From assembly GCF_001424345.1 (NCBI RefSeq), contig NZ_LMPF01000003.1, positions 284-64,283 on the forward strand: DNA of 64,000 nt, given 5' to 3'. Each line of letters starts with the position of its first letter. Within the stretch, counting starts at the first letter, position 1. The notes under the pieces were generated by a model, which saw nothing but the letters and a program-made list of their open reading frames with translations, did no database searches and was not told the origin of the DNA. Shown here one piece after another: positions 57,002 to 64,000 of the stretch. Both the position numbers and the translations under genes were made by a program. This stretch comes from Burkholderia sp. Leaf177 (GTDB lineage: Bacteria > Pseudomonadota > Gammaproteobacteria > Burkholderiales > Burkholderiaceae).

Positions 57002-58033
57002 ATGAAAATCATGATCGTGACCGATGCTTGGGAACCTCAAGTCAACGGCGTAGTGCGTACACTGAAAAGCACGAGCCGCGAATTGACGGCGCTGGGGCAT
57101 CGCGTGGAATTGCTCACGCCGCTCGAGTTCAGGACCATCCCGTGCCCGACGTATCCCGAGATCCGGCTGTCGCTATTGCCGCGACGCCGCGTGGCAGAGC
57201 GCATTGAAGAGTTCGCGCCCGATGCGTTGCACATTGCAACAGAAGGTCCGCTCGGCATGGCGGCGCGCTCGTTTGCCATACGCAACAAATTGCCGTTCAC
57301 GACCGCTTATCACACGCGTTTTCCGGAGTACGTTCAGGCGCGTTTCGGCATTCCGATCAGCGCGACGTACAAGTTCCTGCACTGGTTTCACAAACCCTCG
57401 CAAGCGGTGATGGCGCCGACGCCCGTGGTGAAAACGGACCTCGAAAAATTCGGCTTCACGAACGTTGTACTGTGGACGCGGGGCGTGGATCTGGATATCT
57501 TTCAGCCGATGGACTCAAAGGTTCTCAACACCACGCGTCCGATATTTTTGTACGTGGGACGCGTGGCCGTGGAAAAGAACGTCGAGGCTTTTTTGAAGCT
57601 GGACCTGCCGGGTTCAAAATGGGTGGCAGGCGAAGGTCCGGCGCTCGCCGAACTGAAATCGCGTTATACGAACGTGAATTATCTCGGCGTGTTGTCGCAG
57701 GCCGAGCTCGCGAAGGTCTATGCAGCCGCCGATGTTTTTGTATTCCCGAGCCGCACGGACACCTTCGGTCTGGTGCTGCTCGAAGCCATGGCGTGCGGCA
57801 CGCCGGTGGCGGCCTATCCGGTGACGGGTCCTATCGATGTATTGGGAACAGATGGCCCCGGCGCGCTCGATGAAGATTTGCAGGAAGCCTGCCTGCGTGC
57901 GCTTAAAATTGAACGTGCCGATGCGCGCGCATGGGCGGAGAAGTTTTCGTGGCGCGCGGCATCGGAGCAATTTGCTTCGCATCTGAAGCCGCTCGGCACG
58001 CGCGGCGCGACCCAGAAGCAAGCCGCAGCTTAG
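57002..58033 (+). CDS. Glycosyltransferase family 4, Agt-like diacylglycerol glycosyltransferase
   Basis: 343 residues. GT-B fold: N-terminal DAWEPQVNGVVRTLKS with HTRFPEY, C-terminal RPIFLYVGRVAVEKNVEAFL and FPSRTDTFGLVLLEAMACGTP (donor-binding EX7E-like Glu). It resembles MgtA/PimB-type mannosyl/glucosyl transferases and Agt, which adds a sugar to diacylglycerol to replace phospholipids. 27 bp after the PlcP-like gene and 53 bp before the diacylglycerol kinase gene. Sugar donor unknown. Confidence 0.85.
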   Translation: MKIMIVTDAWEPQVNGVVRTLKSTSRELTALGHRVELLTPLEFRTIPCPTYPEIRLSLLPRRRVAERIEEFAPDALHIATEGPLGMAARSFAIRNKLPFTTAYHTRFPEYVQARFGIPISATYKFLHWFHKPSQAVMAPTPVVKTDLEKFGFTNVVLWTRGVDLDIFQPMDSKVLNTTRPIFLYVGRVAVEKNVEAFLKLDLPGSKWVAGEGPALAELKSRYTNVNYLGVLSQAELAKVYAAADVFVFPSRTDTFGLVLLEAMACGTPVAAYPVTGPIDVLGTDGPGALDEDLQEACLRALKIERADARAWAEKFSWRAASEQFASHLKPLGTRGATQKQAAA

Positions 58034-58086
58034 AGCGATCAGCGCAACATCAACGCACCACGAACGCACCTCCACCGACTCGCAAT

Positions 58087-58641
58087 GTGAAAGCCAAACC
58101 TTCAGTGCAAGCGGACTCGTTGCTTTATGTTCATCGCGATCCCTTCGATCAGGAAGCGGACGACGTTGACGTGCACAGCGACGTCGATACCTTGCCGAAC
58201 GCTCGAGAACCGCTGGGTCCCGACGATCCCCTGGCTCCCCTGCCCTTCAATCCGTACAAGGGCAACCGCGGCCTGACCCGCGCCTGGCACGCGATGAAAA
58301 ACTCGCTGAACGGCTTTCGCGTGGCGATCCGCGAGGAAAGCGCGTTCCGCCAGGAGCTGACGCTCGCGGCGATTCTTCTGCCGTGCGGTATTTTTGTGCC
58401 GGTCGCGCCGGTGGAGCGCGCGGTGCTGATTGCATCGGTGCTGCTGGTTCTCATGGTGGAACTGCTGAATTCGAGCGTGGAAGCGGCCATCGACCGGATT
58501 TCGCTGGAACGCCACGAGCTTTCCAAACGCGCGAAGGACTTTGGCAGTGCGGCGGTCATGGTGGCGCTGCTCGTGTGCCTGTTGACCTGGGCGCTGATCG
58601 TAGGGCCGCTACTCTGGCGATGGACCCTCGCGCTATTCTGA
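58087..58641 (+). CDS. dgkA: Diacylglycerol kinase (DgkA type) with N-terminal extension
   Basis: 184 residues from a GTG at 58087; no ATG or better start lies between here and the conserved core, and no strong ribosome site is visible. Residues 1-60 are acidic and unordered (FDQEADDVDVHSDVDTL). The core (about 64-184) is a typical three-helix DgkA: GLTRAWHAMKNSLNGFRVAI, EELLNSSVEAAID-type motif (VELLNSSVEAAIDRISLERH) with catalytic Glu. It phosphorylates diacylglycerol to phosphatidic acid, and here may recycle that made by the PlcP-like enzyme. Confidence 0.85.
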   Translation: MKAKPSVQADSLLYVHRDPFDQEADDVDVHSDVDTLPNAREPLGPDDPLAPLPFNPYKGNRGLTRAWHAMKNSLNGFRVAIREESAFRQELTLAAILLPCGIFVPVAPVERAVLIASVLLVLMVELLNSSVEAAIDRISLERHELSKRAKDFGSAAVMVALLVCLLTWALIVGPLLWRWTLALF

Positions 58642-58668
58642 AGCCGACCCGCCCGCGAACCACCCGTT

Positions 58669-58674
58669 TATAAT
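58669..58674 (+). promoter_or_regulatory. Candidate -10 of the TetR operon
   Basis: TATAAT at 58669-58674, 90 bp before the TetR start; no good -35 at the usual distance. Low confidence. Confidence 0.3.
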
Positions 58675-58763
58675 CGTCCGATATTCAAGATAGCCTCCGG
58701 TTTCAGGGTCCGAGCGCTGCCGTCCAGGCGGCTCGCCTTCGCCGGTCAACCAGGTCGGACGAC

Positions 58764-59480
58764 ATGGAAGCAAAACCTCCCCGCCGCACGCGCGAGCGCA
58801 TTCTCGAACTGTCGCTGAAACTCTTTAACGACATTGGGGAACCGAACGTCACGACCACGACTATCGCGGAAGAGATGGAGATCAGCCCGGGCAATCTGTA
58901 CTACCATTTCCGCAATAAAGACGACATCATCAACAGCATCTTCGCGCAGTTCGAACAACTGATCGAAAAGCGGCTGCGGTTTCCGGAAGATCATCGTCCG
59001 ACTATCGACGAAATGTGGTCGTATCTGCAGTACATGGCGGATTTTCTCTGGCAATACCGTTTCCTGTACCGTGACCTGAACGACCTGCTTGCCCGCAACC
59101 GCACGCTCGAAACGCATTTCAAGCAGATCATCACGCACAAGGTCAACTTCGCGCAGCAACTCTGCGACGCGCTCGTAACCGATGGCGAAATGGTCGCGAC
59201 GCCCGCGGAGATCAAGGTGATCGCGACCAACATGGGGATCATCGCGACGTACTGGCTGTCGTATCAGTTCGTCATGAACCCGCGCAAATACAACGAGCAG
59301 GACACGATTCGCGCGGAATTGCATCAGGCAAGCCTGAATATCATCTCGGTAATGGCGCCGTATTTGCGCGGCCGTTCACGGCAGATTTTCGATGACCTCG
59401 TGTCCGGGAAAATGCCTGAACGCGTCTTTGCCGACTACCGCGCGCCGAAGGAAGACGGCGCGCCCAAGGAACCTATCTAA
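58764..59480 (+). CDS. TetR/AcrR family transcriptional regulator
   Basis: 238 residues. N-terminal HTH (about 8-55: RERILELSLKLFNDIGEPNV, TIAEEMEISPGNLYYHFRNK). Long C-terminal ligand and dimer region, of the branch with conserved WSYLQYMADFLWQYRFLYRD. Its TAA overlaps the next ATG by one base. It may regulate its own operon with the LOG and SDR genes; ligand unknown. Confidence 0.88.
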   Translation: MEAKPPRRTRERILELSLKLFNDIGEPNVTTTTIAEEMEISPGNLYYHFRNKDDIINSIFAQFEQLIEKRLRFPEDHRPTIDEMWSYLQYMADFLWQYRFLYRDLNDLLARNRTLETHFKQIITHKVNFAQQLCDALVTDGEMVATPAEIKVIATNMGIIATYWLSYQFVMNPRKYNEQDTIRAELHQASLNIISVMAPYLRGRSRQIFDDLVSGKMPERVFADYRAPKEDGAPKEPI

Positions 59481-60064
59481 TGAAAGCAGTGTGTGTATAT
59501 TGCGGCTCCTCTTACGGAGCCCGCCCGGTCTATGCCGAAGCGGCCAAGGCGTTCGGACGCGCATTGGTTCAGGCGGATCTCGCGCTGATCTACGGCGGCG
59601 GGAGCGTGGGATTGATGGGCACCATCGCCGATGAAGTGCTCGCCCACGGCGGCCGCGCGATCGGCGTCATCCCGGAATTGCTGATGAACAAGGAAGTCGG
59701 CCACAAAGGGTTGACCGAGCTGCATGTGGTGCCCGACATGCATCAGCGCAAGAAGAAGATGGCGGATCTGTCGGATGCGTTTGTATCGATGCCGGGCGGT
59801 GTAGGCACGTTCGAAGAGCTGTTCGAGGTTTATACGTGGGCGCAACTTCGATACCACGAGAAACCCGTCGCGCTCCTGAACATCGACAATTACTACGATC
59901 CGCTGTTGGCCATGCTCAAGCACACGGTCGAGGAAGGTTTCATGCGCGCGCCGTTTCTCGACATGCTTCAGGTCGAATCCGATCCGGCGAAACTGATCGG
60001 CGCGCTGAAGGCATACAGACCGCCGGCGATCGATCGCTGGCCCGAAAAACGCGACGCTGTTTGA
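59480..60064 (+). CDS. LOG family protein (TIGR00730 Rossmann fold)
   Basis: 194 residues. Nucleotide-binding GGGSVGLMG near residues 39-47 and PGGVGTFEE at 105-113 with Arg90/Lys91, the lysine decarboxylase-like LOG signature. Family members are cytokinin riboside 5'-monophosphate phosphoribohydrolases or general nucleotide 5'-monophosphate hydrolases. Start overlaps the TetR stop (TAATG). Substrate not determinable here. Confidence 0.92.
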   Translation: MKAVCVYCGSSYGARPVYAEAAKAFGRALVQADLALIYGGGSVGLMGTIADEVLAHGGRAIGVIPELLMNKEVGHKGLTELHVVPDMHQRKKKMADLSDAFVSMPGGVGTFEELFEVYTWAQLRYHEKPVALLNIDNYYDPLLAMLKHTVEEGFMRAPFLDMLQVESDPAKLIGALKAYRPPAIDRWPEKRDAV

Positions 60065-60078
60065 ACGGAGTTCCGGTT

Positions 60079-60825
60079 ATGTCGAAAGTCGTTTTGATCA
60101 CGGGCGGCAGCCGCGGCATCGGCCGCTCAGCAGCGTTGTTGTGCGCGGCGCGCGGCTGGTCGATCGGCGTGAATTACGCCACGAACCGCGCCGCCGCCGA
60201 TGAAACCGTCGCCCGCGTCGAAGCTGCGGGCGGCCACGCGATCGCCATCCAAGGCGATGTCAGCCAGGAAGCCGATGTCATCGCCATGTTCGATGCCACC
60301 GTTCGAGCATTCGGGACAATCGATGGCTTCGTGAACAACGCGGGCATCGTTGCGCCAGGTTCGGCGCTGGCGGACATGGACGTGGCCCGCATGAAACGCG
60401 TTTTCGATACCAACGTGCTCGGCGCGTACCTCTGCGCGCGCGAAGCGGCGCGGCGAATGTCGACGAAGCGCGGTGGCGCGGGCGGATCGATCGTCAATAT
60501 TTCGTCGGCGGCGGCGCGGCTCGGATCGCCCAACGAATACGTGGATTACGCGGGTTCGAAGGGCGCCGTCGATACGCTGACTATCGGTCTCGCGAAGGAA
60601 CTCGGCCCGGAAGGCGTGCGCGTGAACGCCGTGCGTCCGGGTTTGATCGATACAGAGATCCACGCGAGCGGCGGCAAGCCCGATCGCGCGGCGCAACTGG
60701 GCGTGCTGGCGCCGCTAGGCCGGCCCGGTACCGCCGATGAAGTCGCGGAATCGATCGTGTGGCTGCTATCGGATGCGTCGTCTTATGTGACCGGCGCGTT
60801 GCTCGACGTAGCGGGCGGACGTTGA
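60079..60825 (+). CDS. SDR family oxidoreductase
   Basis: 248 residues; ACGGAG precedes the ATG at 60079. Cofactor motif TGGSRGIG at residues 9-16, NNAG, and the catalytic Ser/Tyr/Lys in ISSAAARLGSPNEYVDYAGSK. Classical FabG-like reductase/dehydrogenase of 3-hydroxy or related substrates; NAD(P) preference unclear. 15 bp after the LOG gene; convergent with DUF924. Confidence 0.9.
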   Translation: MSKVVLITGGSRGIGRSAALLCAARGWSIGVNYATNRAAADETVARVEAAGGHAIAIQGDVSQEADVIAMFDATVRAFGTIDGFVNNAGIVAPGSALADMDVARMKRVFDTNVLGAYLCAREAARRMSTKRGGAGGSIVNISSAAARLGSPNEYVDYAGSKGAVDTLTIGLAKELGPEGVRVNAVRPGLIDTEIHASGGKPDRAAQLGVLAPLGRPGTADEVAESIVWLLSDASSYVTGALLDVAGGR

Positions 60826-60838
60826 GTTTCGTGGCGAA

Positions 60839-61438
60839 TCAAAAACCGCGATTCGTCTTGAGCCACTCGAGTTCCTCGGCTGTCGATTCACGGCCGAGGA
60901 TCACGTTTCGATGCGGAAAGCGTCCGAATCTATCGATCACTTCAGCGTGACGGATGGCGTACTTGAGACCTGATTCGATATCGTCTTCGCGGGTTTCATC
61001 GAAGAGAATCTGATAAAGACGCACCGCTTCGCGCTGACTCTCGATTGCCTCGTGGTGCTCGAATGGCATGGCCACGAACATGCGGTGATAGACAGTCGGC
61101 AAGCTGCGCTCCTTGCCTGAAACAACCAGTTCGCGGGCGAGTTCCAGAGCCATCACGTCACCGGAAAATGCGCGCGGCGTTCCACAAAAACAATTGCGCG
61201 TGAACTGGTCGAGCATCACGATCAACGCCAACGCGCCAAGCGGCGCAGCAGACCACGACGCAAGCTCTCCTCTCAACGCCAGATCGAGCAAGCCGCCGAA
61301 ACGCGCGTGAAGCGCGGTATCGAAGGCGGCGTTCTTCTTGAACCATTGCCTGCGCGCGTGCCCGAACTCCAGTGAATCGGGCGTCCCGAACCACGCGTCC
61401 AGCACGTCTCGAGCACGATGATCCAGCGCGTCAGTCAT
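60839..61438 (-). CDS. DUF924 family protein
   Basis: 199 residues, tetratricopeptide-like helical fold. ALDHRARDVLDAWFGTPDSL and PLGALALIVMLDQFTRNCFC are diagnostic, as are AMPFEHHEAIESQREAVRLY and the end RFGRFPHRNVILGRES. Function unknown; cytosolic. Followed upstream by the hemoglobin gene, 5 bp apart, so the two may be co-transcribed. Confidence 0.9.
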   Translation of the reverse strand: MTDALDHRARDVLDAWFGTPDSLEFGHARRQWFKKNAAFDTALHARFGGLLDLALRGELASWSAAPLGALALIVMLDQFTRNCFCGTPRAFSGDVMALELARELVVSGKERSLPTVYHRMFVAMPFEHHEAIESQREAVRLYQILFDETREDDIESGLKYAIRHAEVIDRFGRFPHRNVILGRESTAEELEWLKTNRGF

Positions 61439-61443
61439 AAAAC

Positions 61444-61866
61444 TCAGCCCGGACGATTTCGCATCCAGTCAACGGTATCGAAGAAAGAGGTGAGCAGGCG
61501 TTCGCGCATGGGTTCGTCGAGGCCGATGTCTTCCATTGCCCAAGCCATGCAGCGCAGCCATTGATCCCGTTCCGGCGATGCAATCGCAAAAGGCAAATGC
61601 CGCGCCCGCAAACGCGGATGACCGAACTTGCTGATGTAGTAATCGGGGCCGCCCATCCAGCCGCACAGGAACCAGAAGAACTTGTCGCGGGAATTATCGA
61701 GCGTCGGCGGATGCAAACCGCGCAACACGGCAAACTCGGGCTCCAGATCCATCAGGTCGTAGAACCGGTCGACGAGCGCCCGGACGCGCGCCTCGCCGCC
61801 GATGAGTTCGAATGCCGTGGGTTGCGGCGTTTCCTGCTGAGTTGCGTCGGAGGTTGCTTCGGTCAT
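61444..61866 (-). CDS. Group II truncated hemoglobin
   Basis: 140 residues. Two-on-two globin fold: FELIGGEARVRALVDRFYDL, then FLCGWMGGPDYYISKFGHPRLRARHLPFAI containing the proximal His (in ARHLPF) and the group II Trp in QWLRCMAW. Binds oxygen or NO; role in redox or NO defence inferred from family. Adjacent to DUF924 and just upstream of an ABC permease gene on the same strand, separated by 19 bp. Confidence 0.92.
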   Translation of the reverse strand: MTEATSDATQQETPQPTAFELIGGEARVRALVDRFYDLMDLEPEFAVLRGLHPPTLDNSRDKFFWFLCGWMGGPDYYISKFGHPRLRARHLPFAIASPERDQWLRCMAWAMEDIGLDEPMRERLLTSFFDTVDWMRNRPG

Positions 61867-61885
61867 GCGTATCTTTGATTGTGAC

Positions 61886-64000
61886 TCAGGCGTCGCGTAG
61901 GGATTGCAGCGCCGGACGCGACAGCACGCGGCGCAGGCTCAACCAGCCGCCCAGCCCCGAACAGACCACGCCCGCGGCAATGCCGGCTGGCACGAGCCAC
62001 GGATTGAAATCGATGTGAAACTCGAACACGCGCGTCGCGAGCAGATAGCCGATGCCTTGCGCGCCGAGCGCCGCCATCAGCCCGCTGAGCGCGCCGACCG
62101 CGACGAACTCAGCCGTCTGCACCGAGCGCACCTGCTTGTGCGAAGCGCCCAGCGCGCGCAGCAACGCGGACTCGTGCATGCGTTCGTCGCGCGTACCGGC
62201 AAGCGCGGCGTACAGAACAAGCACGCCGGCAGCCAGCGTGAAGATGAACAGGAACTGCACAGCGCCGATCACCTGTTCGAGCACGCGCTGGATTTGCGCG
62301 AGGATCGGCGCGGTATCGATGGCGGTCACGTTCGGATACTGGCCAACTAGTCCATCGATCAAACCCTGCTGCCCCGGCGGCAAATGAAAACTCGTGATGA
62401 ACGTGGCGGGCAAGTCGCTGATGGACGGCGGCGGCATCAGCACGAAGAAGTTCACCTTGAACGAATTCCAGTCGACCTTGCGCAGGCTCGTCACCGGCCC
62501 TTCCACTTGCATGCCGGCGACGTCGAAACGCAAAGTGTCGCCGAGTTTCACGCCAATGGTCTTCGCGAGCCCTTGTTCTATCGATACCTGCGGTTTGCCG
62601 TCCGTGCCGTACCAGTCGCCGCCGACCAGGCGGTTATCGCCGGGAAGCTCGGTGGTGTACGACAGATTGAATTCGCGATCGACCAGCCGTTTGGCATCGG
62701 CTTTCTCGTAGTTGTCCGGGCTCACCGGCTTGCCGTTGACCGCGACAAGACGGCCGCGCACCATCGGCGACAACGCGGCGTCGCCTTGTCCGTGCTGCTT
62801 CAAGTACGTGGTAACGCCCGCGCGCTGGTCGGGCTGGATATCGATCAGGAACTGATTCGGCGCGTCCGGCGGCGTGGATTGCCGCCACCCGGCGATCAAA
62901 TCGCTACGCGTCATGGCGATCAGCAACAAACACATCAAACCGATACCCAACGCCGTGATCTGCAACGCGCTCGCGCCGCTGCGCCGCTCCAGCGATGCAA
63001 GTGCGTAGCGCCAGCCCACGCCCGCCCCCACGCGCTCGCTGCGCACGAACCGCGCTGCCGCCCAGAGCGCCACGCGCGCGATCACGCCGAACACGAGCAA
63101 ACCGCCCGCAAAACCGCCCGCCACGATCCCGCCAAGTTTCAGCTCGCCCGCCGCGATCACGAGCAGTCCGGCAAACAACATCACGCCGACGGCGTAAGCG
63201 AACCACGCGATACGCCCTGCATCGCCGAGTTCACGCCGGATCACACGCACGGGCGGCACGCGCGTCAGCGGCAGCAACGGCGGCACCGCAAAGCCAAGCA
63301 ATAGCACGAGCCCGGTAGCCACGCCCTGCACCGCTGGCCAGATGCTGGGCGACGGCAACTCGACATCGACGAGCGTTCCAAGCCAGCTGAGCAACACGAG
63401 ATGCCCGCCGAAACCCAGCACCACGCCAACCACGCTGCCCAGCACGCCCACCAGTAAAAACTCGCCGATAAACAGCGATCGCAACGTCGCCTGACTCACG
63501 CCGAGACAACGCATCGCGGCGCAGCCGTCGAGGTGACGGCGCGCAAAACGATGCGACGCCATCGCGATCGCAACTGCCGCGAGCAACGCGGTCAGAAGCG
63601 AAACCAGCGTCAGAAAATGACTCGCCCGGTCGATGGTCTGACGAACTTGCGGCTGGCCGTCCTGCAGCGATTCAAGTGCTACGCCGCGCAGCTTGCTGCC
63701 TTCGGCCGAAGCGCCGTTCGACCCGCCGGCCGGTTTTCCATCGACCTTGTCGCGGGCGAATTCGGCGAATTGCTTGACCTGCGCGTCCGGCCCCGCCACC
63801 AGCAGTCGATACGTCACGCGGCTGCCGAACGTCACGAGCCCGGTGGACGCAAGCTCGTCGGCGCGCATCATCAGGCGCGGCGAGAAGCTCACGAAGGAAA
63901 AACCGCGATCGAGTTCGCGCGTGATGATCGCTGAAACCTTGAACGTGCGCGTACCGACCCGGACCGTTCCGCCTACGGGCACTTTCAGCGCATCGAGCAA
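61886..64000 (-). CDS. FtsX-type ABC transporter permease, N-terminus outside the window
   Basis: 704 residues visible; the start lies beyond 64000. Two FtsX/MacB-core domains: one around residues 130-240 (SLLTALLAAVAIAMASHRF) with four helices, and a final one near 575-690 (FIFTLAAGVLVLYAALAGTR). A MacB-PCD-like periplasmic region separates them (about 360-560). Matches the YbbP/lysophospholipase L1-associated permease family, which works with a YbbA-type ATPase and the esterase TesA, probably in extraction of lipids or proteins from the membrane. The partner ATPase gene may lie to the right. Confidence 0.88.
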   Translation of the reverse strand: MLDALKVPVGGTVRVGTRTFKVSAIITRELDRGFSFVSFSPRLMMRADELASTGLVTFGSRVTYRLLVAGPDAQVKQFAEFARDKVDGKPAGGSNGASAEGSKLRGVALESLQDGQPQVRQTIDRASHFLTLVSLLTALLAAVAIAMASHRFARRHLDGCAAMRCLGVSQATLRSLFIGEFLLVGVLGSVVGVVLGFGGHLVLLSWLGTLVDVELPSPSIWPAVQGVATGLVLLLGFAVPPLLPLTRVPPVRVIRRELGDAGRIAWFAYAVGVMLFAGLLVIAAGELKLGGIVAGGFAGGLLVFGVIARVALWAAARFVRSERVGAGVGWRYALASLERRSGASALQITALGIGLMCLLLIAMTRSDLIAGWRQSTPPDAPNQFLIDIQPDQRAGVTTYLKQHGQGDAALSPMVRGRLVAVNGKPVSPDNYEKADAKRLVDREFNLSYTTELPGDNRLVGGDWYGTDGKPQVSIEQGLAKTIGVKLGDTLRFDVAGMQVEGPVTSLRKVDWNSFKVNFFVLMPPPSISDLPATFITSFHLPPGQQGLIDGLVGQYPNVTAIDTAPILAQIQRVLEQVIGAVQFLFIFTLAAGVLVLYAALAGTRDERMHESALLRALGASHKQVRSVQTAEFVAVGALSGLMAALGAQGIGYLLATRVFEFHIDFNPWLVPAGIAAGVVCSGLGGWLSLRRVLSRPALQSLRDA

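Overview
The window is a stretch of a GC-rich betaproteobacterial chromosome. Gene content, gene order (rpsO-pnp-qor-tpiA-secG-tRNA-Leu-nuoA to nuoN; ilvB-ilvH-ilvC-psd-pssA-leuA) and Burkholderia-type families (DUF2863, DUF1178, DUF2818, DUF3619, DUF3106) point to Burkholderiaceae, most likely Paraburkholderia or Caballeronia. This is inferred from protein resemblance and synteny, not from a database search. I see no insertion sequence, prophage, CRISPR array or rRNA. The only broken gene is an rpoE-like fragment at the left edge; the last gene runs off the right edge.

Layout. 1-4.3 kb: rpoE-like remnant, DUF2863 gene, LuxR-type regulator, CbiM-like membrane protein, small exported protein. 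4.4-8.8 kb: M14 carboxypeptidase, yaaA, PIN-domain protein, aminotransferase, glutathione S-transferase. 8.9-17.7 kb: acyl-CoA catabolism island in two convergent blocks. The rightward block holds hydroxyacyl-CoA dehydrogenase, enoyl-CoA hydratase, histidine phosphatase, an APH-fold kinase and an acyl-CoA dehydrogenase. The leftward block holds two acyl-CoA dehydrogenases and two MaoC hydratases. 17.8-34.6 kb: leftward complex I operon nuoA-N followed by DUF2818 and a NUDIX hydrolase, with DUF1178 beyond a terminator. 34.7-40.5 kb: tRNA-Leu(GAG), secG, tpiA, quinone oxidoreductase, pnp, rpsO. 40.6-45.2 kb: solute-binding protein, lipoprotein, carbonic anhydrase, SulP transporter. 45.2-52.3 kb: leuA, pssA, psd, ilvC, ilvH, ilvB. 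52.7-54.9 kb: ECF sigma factor, DUF3619, DUF3106, RDD. 55-58.6 kb: methyltransferase, then a PlcP-like phosphoesterase, a glycosyltransferase and a diacylglycerol kinase. 58.8-64 kb: TetR, LOG, SDR, DUF924, truncated hemoglobin and an FtsX-type permease.

The most interesting points are regulatory or context-derived. (1) An 18-bp Pho-box-like direct repeat lies in front of the phosphoesterase-glycosyltransferase-kinase genes. These resemble the PlcP/Agt lipid-remodelling pathway used in phosphate starvation, so the usual label 'UDP-diacylglucosamine diphosphatase' for the first gene is probably misleading. (2) leuA has a classical attenuator: a strong promoter, a 28-residue leader peptide with eight Leu codons (five of them CTA), and a terminator helix competing with an alternative hairpin. 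The leader AUG sits almost at the predicted transcript 5' end. (3) The ilvB-ilvH gap can fold into a long helix and is a candidate for the betaproteobacterial ilvH RNA motif. (4) The sigma-DUF3619-DUF3106-RDD genes have the topology expected of an ECF sigma factor, a membrane anti-sigma and a periplasmic helical protein. (5) A kinase next to an acyl-CoA dehydrogenase looks like a split version of ACAD10/11 or LvaA/LvaC, suggesting 4-hydroxyacyl-CoA catabolism.

The remaining genes are housekeeping: respiration, RNA decay, translation, secretion, glycolysis, phosphatidylethanolamine synthesis and branched-chain amino-acid synthesis.
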